Shown here piece by piece: positions 8,944-17,022 of a DNA stretch of 64,000 nt. How positions within the stretch are numbered: position 1 is the first letter of the stretch; each line of letters starts with the position of its first letter. The notes under the pieces were generated by a model. It was not told the origin of the DNA, made no database searches, and was given only the letters and a program-made list of their open reading frames with translations. Position numbers and translations under genes: made by a program. This DNA is from Gluconobacter kondonii (GTDB taxonomy: Bacteria > Pseudomonadota > Alphaproteobacteria > Acetobacterales > Acetobacteraceae), in the NCBI RefSeq assembly GCF_002723995.1, contig NZ_BEWP01000002.1:279673-343672 (forward strand), given 5' to 3'.

Positions 8944-9867
8944 ATGCCTGTCTTCTCACGCTTCCTGCGCTACTTCCTCGCCGTCGCCCAGCACGGTTCC
9001 ATCCGCCGCGCCTCCGAACATCTGCGCATCGCCGCCTCCGCCATCGACCGGCAGATCCTTCAGGGCGAGGAATCCCTCGGCACCCCCCTGTTCGAGCGCC
9101 TGCCCACCGGCCTGCGCCTGACCGCCACGGGCGAACTGCTTTATGCGCACGGCAAGCAGTGGTCGCGGGACCTGACCAATATGTGCGTCCAGATCGAAGA
9201 CATGCGCGGCCTGCGCCGTGGACAGGTGGATATCGCCGTCCCCGACGCCCTGACCCGCGGCTTCCTGCCCCGCCTGCTCCGCGCCATGCGCACGACCCAT
9301 CCCGGCATCACCATCTGCACCCATGTCCTCGACAACAGCCGCATTCAGAACACTCTGATCGACGGTTCGGTCGATCTCGCTCTACTGCTCAACCCGACCC
9401 ATGCCCGCGGTCTTCTGGTCCGCGCGCACAAGGATTTTCCGCTCGGCTTCGTCTGCCTGCCGAACCATCCCGTCGCCGAACGCAAAAGCGCCCGTTTCAG
9501 TCTGGCGATGAATTATCCCATGATTATGCCCGAGCCCCCGCTCGCCCTGCACCGCCAGATCGACATTCTACAAATCGACAGCAATCTTCACATCCATGCC
9601 GCTGCGTCCTCCGACAATATCCAGATGATCAAGTCTCTGGTTCGCGAGGGCATCGGCCTCGGCATTCTCAGCGCGCTCGACGTCATGGAAGAGGTCACAC
9701 GCGGCGAACTGGCTTTCATTCCGATTTCCAACCACGACCTCGCCCCTCTGACGCTCGCCCTGTGCGTGGACCACTCCCGGCAGCTGTCCGGCGCCGCCCG
9801 ACTGGTGATTTCCGAACTCGAAAAAGAGTTCCTCTCCCCCACCACACAGCCCCATCCTACGGCCTGA
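8944..9867 (+). CDS. LysR-type transcriptional regulator, probable regulator of the purine operon
   Basis: The 307-residue product has the LysR architecture: an N-terminal winged HTH (residues 3-62, with GSIRRASEHLRIAASAIDRQI and the LGTPLFERLPTGLRLT stretch) and a C-terminal periplasmic-binding-like effector domain (from about residue 90). It is transcribed divergently from the flavoprotein-puuE-uraD-uraH-permease operon, the usual arrangement for a LysR regulator and its target. The effector is unknown; a purine intermediate such as urate is plausible by context only. Confidence 0.88.
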   Translation: MPVFSRFLRYFLAVAQHGSIRRASEHLRIAASAIDRQILQGEESLGTPLFERLPTGLRLTATGELLYAHGKQWSRDLTNMCVQIEDMRGLRRGQVDIAVPDALTRGFLPRLLRAMRTTHPGITICTHVLDNSRIQNTLIDGSVDLALLLNPTHARGLLVRAHKDFPLGFVCLPNHPVAERKSARFSLAMNYPMIMPEPPLALHRQIDILQIDSNLHIHAAASSDNIQMIKSLVREGIGLGILSALDVMEEVTRGELAFIPISNHDLAPLTLALCVDHSRQLSGAARLVISELEKEFLSPTTQPHPTA

Positions 9868-10060
9868 TTTCCCGCCCCGAAAAACTGCGTCATACAGGAG
9901 ACACGGACTGTCACATTTTTGCACCACCCTAAAAACGGCAATGCCCCGGCCTGCATTTTATCTTTGATGGAGATAGGCCATCCGTTTTACATCCACGTTT
10001 CGAATAAATACCGTTTCCAAAGTGAACCTTTTGGTGCGACAGACGCAGGAGCCCGGCAGC

Positions 10061-12418
10061 ATGAAAGACAACCATCAGTCCCGCGGCTCCGGATCACGCT
10101 CCGGCTCACTGGGCTACAGGCGTCAGCTTCTCGCCGTCACCTGTCTCGCCGGCAGCGTGCTCGCCGCTTTCGCAACGCCAGCCCGTGCCGCACAGCCCGC
10201 GAAACACCACACCCCGCGCCATCAGACCTCCAGCCGCAACGCTCCGAAAGCGGCCCGGACACCCTCACGCGCAGCCGCTGCGCCGCGCGTACCCCATGCG
10301 CTTGATGCGTCTGCTGCCGAAACGGTTTCTGTCACGTCCTCGCGCCGCGCGCTGAACGGCGGCGGCGGCATGATGCGCGTCGAAACCGCCCCCCATGCCG
10401 TGCAGACCGTCACCAAGGAATTCATCGACATGCGCGCGCCGACCAGCACGGCGCTCGACCTGATCCAGAACCTGCCAAGCCTCAACGTTACGACGCCGGA
10501 TTCGTCGGGCATGCAAGGCGGGCAGATCCAGTCCCGCGGCCTGACGGATCTTGATATGGGTCTTCTGGTGGACGGTGCTCCGGCAGCGGCGGCGAAATAT
10601 CTGAGCGAGAATGTCGACTCCGAAAACGTCGAGAGTGTCAGCGTCACGCCCGGTTCCTCGGCGACCGATCTTCCAGTCATGTCCGCCGCCGGTGGCGTCA
10701 TGAACGAGGAAACACGCACCCCGTCGCAAAAACGCGGCGGCCTGATCGACTTTTCCTACGGCACCAACAACCTGTCGCGCGAGTTCCTGCGCCTCGAATC
10801 CGGCGAAATCGGCCATAGCGGCGTGCGCGGTTATTTCTCATTCTCCAACACCCATGCCCGCTCCTGGATGGGTGCTGGCACCAACCAGCGCAAACACATC
10901 GATTTCGGCCTCCAGAAAGACTGGCATAACGGCTCCAACGCCAAGTTCTTCCTGTCCTGGAACTCCGCCGACTTCGTCATCGACAACTACCCCACCTCTG
11001 ACCAGTTCTTCCGCTACAAGCACACCGGACTGGGCTATGGTCGGACGGACGATCGCAAGAGCAACAACTACTGGGGCAACAACAACGACCACTGGAACCA
11101 GATTTTCATCTCGGCCCCGGTTCATATCGTTCTCCCCTCGCACCTGTCGTTCGACATCCACCCCTATTTCAGCTTCGGGCAGGGCTGGGACGCCTCTCCG
11201 GGCGGCACGACGACCGATGACGCAGGTGTAACGCGCGGCCTGACGAACTACTTCCTGCAGAACGAATACCGTTCGGTCGGAACGATCACGAAACTCAACT
11301 GGGAAATCGACCGGCACAACACGTTCTCGGTCGGCTACTGGTATGAAAACACCCAGACGATCCAGTCCTACCCCAGCAGCTACCAGATGGCGGACGGCAA
11401 TGCGCCAAGCCCCAACTGGGCCGCGTACCAGATTTCCGCTGGCGACAAACAGACGGCCGGTTACGAAATCCAGTCCCTGTTCGTGCATGACACGGCCAAG
11501 TATTTCAACGATCACCTGACGGTGGACGCCGGATTCAAGTTCGTCATGACGAACATCTGGAACAAGGATTATTACGGCCGTCAGGAAGCCAACCGCACCG
11601 CCCCCCTGCCGCAGCTTTCAATCGGCTACCGCATCAACAACCACCATCAGGTCTACCTGAACGTGGAAGGCGACTACCGCCAGCCCAGCGCGGTCGATCT
11701 CGGCTGGCTCTACACCAGCGTCGCCATCCCCAAGAACCAGTATTCCATCAAAGAAGAACTCGGCTACCGCTACCATGACGATTACATCGTCGCCGATGTC
11801 GCGTTCTTCAACTACAACCTCACCAACCGCATCGTGGACCAGTATGTCGGCATGAACAGCTACAAGCCGTTCAATATCGGCAGCCAGCAGATGCGCGGCT
11901 TTGACGTCATGGTCGCCGGACGCCCGATCCACGGCTTCAGCCCCTACGCCTCCGTCGAATATCTACATGCCTCACAGGACAGCAACGTCTTCGATCCGTA
12001 TCTGAACACGATGCTGCATTCCAAGGGCACGCAGGCCGTCATGGCCCCGCATGTCATCGCGAATTTTGGTCTGACCTATACCTATAAAGGCTTCTTCGCG
12101 AACGGCACCGTCCACTATACCGGCCCGCAATCCGTCAGCATCGCAGGTGACCAGCGCATTCCGGGCTACGTCACCGACACGCTCTCGATGGGCTATCACT
12201 TCAAGCCCTTCATGTTCGCGCAGTCCCCGACCTTCCGCCTGAACTTCACCAACCTCACCGGCTCGATCGTCCGCACCGGCGCCATGGGCGCGGTCTATAG
12301 CGCCAAGGACCCGAGCACGGTCCATAGCGGCAATCTGGCGCCCTATACCGGCTACGGAAACTCTTTCATGGTTTCCCCACGCTTTTCCATGACCGGAACA
12401 ATCTCCACCGCGTTCTGA
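10061..12418 (+). CDS. TonB-dependent outer-membrane receptor
   Basis: The 785-residue product has an N-terminal signal region ending near the alanine-rich TPARAAQ, a His/Ala/Pro-rich linker, a plug domain (ETVSVTSSRRAL to about residue 240, with a typical SRGLTDLDMGLLVDG) and a long beta-barrel ending in an aromatic-like tail (GTISTAF). ATG 10061 is preceded by AGGAG; an in-frame GTG at 10022 lacks a comparable site and would put charged residues before the signal. It imports an unknown ligand with TonB energy. The next gene, a secreted cupin, is about 100 bp downstream past a hairpin. The substrate cannot be read from sequence. Confidence 0.88.
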   Translation: MKDNHQSRGSGSRSGSLGYRRQLLAVTCLAGSVLAAFATPARAAQPAKHHTPRHQTSSRNAPKAARTPSRAAAAPRVPHALDASAAETVSVTSSRRALNGGGGMMRVETAPHAVQTVTKEFIDMRAPTSTALDLIQNLPSLNVTTPDSSGMQGGQIQSRGLTDLDMGLLVDGAPAAAAKYLSENVDSENVESVSVTPGSSATDLPVMSAAGGVMNEETRTPSQKRGGLIDFSYGTNNLSREFLRLESGEIGHSGVRGYFSFSNTHARSWMGAGTNQRKHIDFGLQKDWHNGSNAKFFLSWNSADFVIDNYPTSDQFFRYKHTGLGYGRTDDRKSNNYWGNNNDHWNQIFISAPVHIVLPSHLSFDIHPYFSFGQGWDASPGGTTTDDAGVTRGLTNYFLQNEYRSVGTITKLNWEIDRHNTFSVGYWYENTQTIQSYPSSYQMADGNAPSPNWAAYQISAGDKQTAGYEIQSLFVHDTAKYFNDHLTVDAGFKFVMTNIWNKDYYGRQEANRTAPLPQLSIGYRINNHHQVYLNVEGDYRQPSAVDLGWLYTSVAIPKNQYSIKEELGYRYHDDYIVADVAFFNYNLTNRIVDQYVGMNSYKPFNIGSQQMRGFDVMVAGRPIHGFSPYASVEYLHASQDSNVFDPYLNTMLHSKGTQAVMAPHVIANFGLTYTYKGFFANGTVHYTGPQSVSIAGDQRIPGYVTDTLSMGYHFKPFMFAQSPTFRLNFTNLTGSIVRTGAMGAVYSAKDPSTVHSGNLAPYTGYGNSFMVSPRFSMTGTISTAF

Positions 12419-12424
12419 CCGGAA

Positions 12425-12450
12425 GGGACGGGGCACGCGCCTCGTCCCAA
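12425..12450 (+). terminator. Hairpin after the TonB receptor gene
   Basis: GGGACG and CGTCCC arms with further GC pairing form a stem just after the receptor stop, followed by AAAACC rather than a T run. It is a weak or attenuating terminator, so partial read-through into the cupin gene is possible. Confidence 0.4.
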
Positions 12451-12518
12451 AACCACGTCTCCTTCGCTGCGTTCCTGCAACACGCCCCCACATCTCTGTG
12501 GAACGGAGGAGACCCCCA

Positions 12519-13040
12519 ATGCCCTTCGGCATGATTTCCAGAAAACAGTCCGCCAGCTCAGCCCTGCTTCTCGGCACAGCGCTTACGCTCTTTTCAGTCG
12601 CACACGCCGCCGCCATTCCGACCGAAACCCCGCCCGGCGTTACGATCATCGAAGGTTCAGATGCCGTGGCATGGCAGCCCGCGCCTGCCATGTTCCCTCA
12701 CGGAACGAAAATCGCCATCCTGACAGGCGACACCACCAAACCCGGCCCCTTCACCCTGCGCGTCATGATGCCAGCCGGATCGTTCATCCCGCCCCATACC
12801 CATAATCTGGACGAAATGCTGACGGTCATCAGCGGCAACATCCAGCATTTCGTGGGACACAACATCGACACAACACAGCAGCGCGCGCTCGGCCCGGGCG
12901 GCTTCGTTCACCTGCCGGTCAACGTCCCACACGCCATCAAGGCCGGACGTCAGGGCGCCGTTCTTCAGGTTTCGGGAACGGGCCCATTCAACATGGTCTA
13001 TGTCAGCCCGCAGGATGATCCGCGCAATACGGGCCGCTGA
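12519..13040 (+). CDS. Secreted cupin-domain protein
   Basis: The 173-residue product starts at ATG 12519 behind a strong GGAGGAG site. An N-terminal signal peptide ends near AHAAAIP (residue about 30). The cupin core is visible: PHTHNLDEMLTVISGNIQHF gives the metal-type HxH...E motif and GPGGFVHLPVNVPHAI gives the second His motif. It is probably a periplasmic metal-binding barrel. It resembles the second secreted cupin at 52247 in size and export, but not closely in sequence. Reaction and ligand are unknown; position after the TonB receptor may mean a shared substrate. Confidence 0.82.
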   Translation: MPFGMISRKQSASSALLLGTALTLFSVAHAAAIPTETPPGVTIIEGSDAVAWQPAPAMFPHGTKIAILTGDTTKPGPFTLRVMMPAGSFIPPHTHNLDEMLTVISGNIQHFVGHNIDTTQQRALGPGGFVHLPVNVPHAIKAGRQGAVLQVSGTGPFNMVYVSPQDDPRNTGR

Positions 13041-13070
13041 GTCCTTCCAGACGGCCCGAATATCGCAACA

Positions 13071-15185
13071 TCATTTCCCGATCGTCGAGAGCACGATGCC
13101 CGGCGTCAGGATCTGCGGTAACACGACGCCATCCTGATGCGGCGCATAATAGATATAGAACGGCACACCATCGCGCCCATGCGCCTTGAGGAACGCGCCG
13201 ATCGCCGCATTACGGTTCGTCCAATCGCCCTTGAGGAACACGATCTTGTGGTCCCGGAACGCCTGCTGAACGGATGGCACATCCAGCGCCACACGCTCAT
13301 TGACCATGCAGGTGATGCACCATGACGCCGTCATGTCGATGAACACCGGCTTGCCCTGCGCCCGAAGCTCGGCCAGACGCGCCTCCGAAAACGGCTCGAT
13401 CCCGGAGTCCGATGCGCCCACAACCACAGGAACCGGCGCGGCCCGCAGCCCCTGCGCCAGCGCGCCCCCACACACCACAACACACAGCACAGCCACGATC
13501 CGGCAGAACGCCACCGTCCTACGGCCGCCTTCCAGCATGGACCGACGCTGCCCGACGCCATAGATCCAGCCCGCAAACCCCAGAAGCACAACGCCCCCGG
13601 CCGTCAGCGCCACAAACGTCACGCCCCGCTGGATTGCCGCCACCCAAAGCAGCCATACGCAGGTCGCAAACAGCGGAAACGCCAGAACCTGCTTGAGAAT
13701 GCCCATCCAGGCCCCCGGCTTCGGCATCCGGGACGCCACACCCGGAACCCCGGCCACAAGAATATACGGAAACGCCAGCCCCAGCCCCATCGAGAGGAAC
13801 ACCAGAACTCCCATCACCGGCGGCCCACCCAGAGCCCCGGCAATGGCGACCCCCATAAACGGCGCCGTGCACGGCGTCGCCACAATAACCGCCAGCAGAC
13901 CCGTCATCATGTCCCCGCTCCGACCGCTGCCCGTCTGGACCTGACCCAGACGCCCGGCGCTGACTTCAAACACACCCAGCAGGTTCAGCCCCATCAGGAA
14001 CAACAGCCAGCACACGCCGACCACAAATCCCGGCGACTGGAACTGAAAGCCCCATCCCGCCGCAGACCCGGCCAGACGCAGCCCGATCATGACGATGCCC
14101 AGCGCCGCAAAAGCCCCGGTCACGCCCAGCGTATAGAACAGCGCGCTCTGAAGCTGCGCGCCCCGTCCGGCACCGCCCATCTTCGCCAGAGACAGCGCCT
14201 TCATCGCCAGAACCGGAAACACGCAGGGCATCAGGTTCAGAATCAGCCCGCCCACAAAAGCAAACAGCAGAACCCGCAGCCAGCCAGCTCCCGTTGGTAC
14301 ATCCGAAGCCGGTGCCGCATTCGCCTGCACCGGAGCCGCAGCAGACGCCCCACCGACCGGGCGCGCCTCAATCTGCAATGGACTTTCCTGCCCCGCCGCA
14401 TCCTTGAGCACGACCACACCCAGCAGCGGCTTGTCCCGATGCGCCGATTTCAGGAATTTTAGCCCAAGCGTCAGCTGGCCGTCCGAAACATGCAGCGGCT
14501 GTTCTGCGACCTGATCGATCACGCCCCCGTCCTGCGGCAGGAACCATGCCTGCGACACGGACGCCGCAGACAGCCCCTTGCCTGAAAGCGTCAACACACC
14601 ATCGCCCGACACACTGGCCGCAAACGGCGACGCCACTGGCGTGGCAGCCTCGGCCTTGCGGAACAGATCCGCCTGCGCCCCGCCTTCCGGCACCTCAGTC
14701 GCCGAAGCCGGAAGCGTCAGCGTGAAATCACCGCTCTCAGGAATGCAGACCTGCGCGCAAACAAGCCATTCCGCATGGGCGTGAAGCGTCGTCCCGCCGG
14801 CCCCCTTGAGAACCAGATCCTCCGGCAGCGTCACCTCATTGATATAAGCGTAGGACATGAGGCCGCCCTCGCTGATCCGCACCGGCACCGGCCAGCGGAT
14901 CGGCCCGCCCTTGCCCGTCGCCCCACCATCAGCCGTCACATCCAGCGTCGGCGTGTCTCCGGCATCGCCCGGATTGATCCAGTAAGTATGCCAGCCCGGC
15001 TTGAGCTGAAGCCGCAGCCCAACCCGAAGATGCTGATCCGGCCCGACCGCATCGCGATCCGTGACAAGAGTCGCGGTGTCGTTCGCAGACGCAACCGGCG
15101 CACTTTCGGCCGCCCGTGCGGACACGGAACCCAGACCCAGAACCCCTGCCAGAAGCAGGGCCGACATGCTGAACATTCGATGCAA
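13071..15185 (-). CDS. DsbD/ScsB-like thiol:disulfide interchange protein
   Basis: The 704-residue membrane protein carries electrons from cytoplasmic thioredoxin to periplasmic thiols. It has a signal peptide, an N-terminal periplasmic domain with CAQVCIPESG (a CxxxC pair), a long linker, a central region of about eight membrane helices with the conserved intramembrane cysteines in LMPCVFPV and ATPCTAPFM, and a C-terminal thioredoxin-like domain with WCITC. All three redox modules are intact. It is a single gene facing the cupin gene, 30 bp apart. ScsB-type and DsbD-type proteins share this layout; I cannot separate them firmly, though the extended N-domain favours the ScsB-like group. Confidence 0.88.
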   Translation of the reverse strand: MHRMFSMSALLLAGVLGLGSVSARAAESAPVASANDTATLVTDRDAVGPDQHLRVGLRLQLKPGWHTYWINPGDAGDTPTLDVTADGGATGKGGPIRWPVPVRISEGGLMSYAYINEVTLPEDLVLKGAGGTTLHAHAEWLVCAQVCIPESGDFTLTLPASATEVPEGGAQADLFRKAEAATPVASPFAASVSGDGVLTLSGKGLSAASVSQAWFLPQDGGVIDQVAEQPLHVSDGQLTLGLKFLKSAHRDKPLLGVVVLKDAAGQESPLQIEARPVGGASAAAPVQANAAPASDVPTGAGWLRVLLFAFVGGLILNLMPCVFPVLAMKALSLAKMGGAGRGAQLQSALFYTLGVTGAFAALGIVMIGLRLAGSAAGWGFQFQSPGFVVGVCWLLFLMGLNLLGVFEVSAGRLGQVQTGSGRSGDMMTGLLAVIVATPCTAPFMGVAIAGALGGPPVMGVLVFLSMGLGLAFPYILVAGVPGVASRMPKPGAWMGILKQVLAFPLFATCVWLLWVAAIQRGVTFVALTAGGVVLLGFAGWIYGVGQRRSMLEGGRRTVAFCRIVAVLCVVVCGGALAQGLRAAPVPVVVGASDSGIEPFSEARLAELRAQGKPVFIDMTASWCITCMVNERVALDVPSVQQAFRDHKIVFLKGDWTNRNAAIGAFLKAHGRDGVPFYIYYAPHQDGVVLPQILTPGIVLSTIGK

Positions 15186-15293
15186 GACAGGCTCATTCCA
15201 CGTTTTCAGAAAACAGCCCTCACCATATCACTGACTGAAACGAAAAGCAGGACCCTTCCGGTCGTGAAACCGAAAGGCCCTACAAACCCCGTG

Positions 15294-16385
15294 TTACGGG
15301 ATCAGCTTCTCAGCCCGCAGCCGCGTGAACAGATCGGTGAAAGAGTCCGGCGTGTACTGATATCCCGCAAACCCCGCGAGGCGGCTTTTGCTGATATCCG
15401 TCACACATTCGACCGGCCGCCCCAGATCAGCATCCGTATGCCAGGCCGAAGCCAGCCGTTCGATCCGGCTCTCCGCAAGCCCGTATTTCGTGGCAATCCG
15501 TTCCCAGAGCTCCGCATCCCCCGCAAGCGTCTCTTCAAGGGATGTCGCATGGCCGGGATATGGTGCAGCCTCAATTCCGAACCATTCCGCCAGACGCGGC
15601 CACAGCCATTTCCAGCGAAACACATCCCCGTTCACGATATTGAACGCCTGATTGCGGCACCCCGCCTCGGTCGAAGCCCAGAAAAGCTGCCGCGCCAGTT
15701 GCCGCGCATCAGTCAGATCCGTCAGGGCGTTCCACTGCACGGGAGATCCCGGAAAGACGAAAGGCCGTCCCGTCTCGCGACAGATCGTCGCATAAACAGC
15801 CAGCGTGCTCCCCATGTTCATCGCATTGCCAACCGCATAGCCGATCACGGTATGCGGACGATGCACACTCCACGAAAACCCGTGCTGGGCAGCGGCTTCA
15901 TAAAGCGCGTCTTCCTGATCGTAATAAAAATTCGGCAGATCCAGTCGGGGCGCATCTTCGCGGAACGGCGTCACCGGCGGCTCACCGGACGCATAGGATT
16001 CGAACGGACCAAGATAATGCTTCATGCCCGTCGTCAGCGCCGCATGAACCAGAAGCCCCGGCTCCGGCAGAGCGGCGAACACATTGCGGATCATCGCGGA
16101 ATTGACGCGGCAGTTCTCTTCCTCCGTCTCCTGACGCAGCCAAGAGCAGAAAAACACATGGCTCGGCCGCAGTTCCCGCAGCGCATGGGTCAGCGCCGGC
16201 AGATCCAGCAGATCGGCTTCAACCGGCAGCACGCCCGCCATGTCATGACGCGGCCTGCGCGCCAGACCATGCACGGTCCAGCCTTCGGCCACGAGACGCG
16301 CCGCAATGTTCTGGCCAACAATCCCGGTCGCCCCGACGACCAGCGCGGTCCGAGCTGAAACCATGGCAGGAACAGAAGATGTCAT
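15294..16385 (-). CDS. PRISE-like SDR family oxidoreductase
   Basis: The 363-residue product begins at MTSSVPAM, behind AAGGAA. It has an N-terminal NAD(P) site (VVGATGIVGQNIA, GxxGxxG) followed by GLARRP, which is typical of the atypical SDR group that includes plant progesterone 5-beta-reductase and iridoid synthase (PRISE), enzymes that reduce activated C=C bonds of enones with NADPH. The FYYDQEDALYE segment carries the expected Tyr, and VHRPHTVIGY and WNALTD resemble that group. It is transcribed divergently from an HxlR regulator, a pairing common for electrophile-responsive reductases. The substrate is unknown. Confidence 0.8.
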   Translation of the reverse strand: MTSSVPAMVSARTALVVGATGIVGQNIAARLVAEGWTVHGLARRPRHDMAGVLPVEADLLDLPALTHALRELRPSHVFFCSWLRQETEEENCRVNSAMIRNVFAALPEPGLLVHAALTTGMKHYLGPFESYASGEPPVTPFREDAPRLDLPNFYYDQEDALYEAAAQHGFSWSVHRPHTVIGYAVGNAMNMGSTLAVYATICRETGRPFVFPGSPVQWNALTDLTDARQLARQLFWASTEAGCRNQAFNIVNGDVFRWKWLWPRLAEWFGIEAAPYPGHATSLEETLAGDAELWERIATKYGLAESRIERLASAWHTDADLGRPVECVTDISKSRLAGFAGYQYTPDSFTDLFTRLRAEKLIP

Positions 16386-16456
16386 GGGATTTTTCCTTTG
16401 CAGAAAACAGGGTCTGCTCCACATCTTGGAGACGATCAGCATTTCCACCAGACGGC

Positions 16457-16485
16457 ACCTTTTCGTGCCCTGGTGACCAAAAGGT
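16457..16485. promoter_or_regulatory. Inverted repeat in the SDR/HxlR divergent promoter, candidate HxlR operator
   Basis: ACCTTTT (16457-16463) and AAAAGGT (16479-16485) form exact 7-bp arms with a 15-bp spacer, so the half-sites are 22 bp apart, about two helical turns. The right arm ends 9 bp before the HxlR start codon, which would allow autoregulation as well as control of the divergent SDR gene. Confidence 0.5.
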
Positions 16486-16494
16486 TCCCACTTC

Positions 16495-16884
16495 ATGACC
16501 CCGCCGCTGCCCGAACAGTACCGTCAGGCACCTTTTGCCGAAGACTGCGCACCCCGGCGGATTCTGAGGCTTTTCAGCGGAAAATGGACCACCATGATCC
16601 TGCACACGCTGCATCTTCTGGGCGGCACGGCACGTCCCGGAAAGCTCCAGCGCAGCATCCCCGGCCTGTCGAAAAAAATGATGACCCAGACCCTGCGCGA
16701 GCTCGAAACGCAGGGCCTCATCCGCCGCAACGTCCGCCAGATCATGCCGCCCCATGTCGATTACAGCCTGACGGATCTGGGGCAGACCTTCGTGGAACCC
16801 GTAGAACTTCTCTACCACTGGGCCATCAGAAACGCCGAGGCCCTCGACCGGCTGATGCCCGACGATAGATCCCTTTCCGAATAA
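16495..16884 (+). CDS. HxlR-family winged-helix transcriptional regulator
   Basis: The 129-residue protein has the one-domain HxlR layout: an N-terminal Cys (CAPRRILRLFSGKWTTMILH, Cys18), a winged helix (residues about 20-100, with PGLSKKMMTQTLRELETQGLIRR), then VDYSLTDLGQTF and a C-terminal dimer helix. HxlR members often sense aldehydes or other electrophiles through the conserved Cys. It is divergent from the PRISE-like SDR, which is its likely target. Confidence 0.9.
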   Translation: MTPPLPEQYRQAPFAEDCAPRRILRLFSGKWTTMILHTLHLLGGTARPGKLQRSIPGLSKKMMTQTLRELETQGLIRRNVRQIMPPHVDYSLTDLGQTFVEPVELLYHWAIRNAEALDRLMPDDRSLSE

Positions 16885-17022
16885 AACACCCACAGGAAGA
16901 GGGGTAGGACAGAGGCACCCCCCTGTGCCATGTTCGCACCTAACAACCGCCCTCGGCGGACCACCCGGCGCGGATATCAGACCGCAGCCCAGAACGCGTA
17001 ATCTCAAGGACCCAACAGACCG

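Noticed and set aside
14775..16358. 527-codon plus-strand frame over the DsbD-like and SDR genes
   Set aside because: It spans two minus-strand genes with clear motifs and has no domain of its own.
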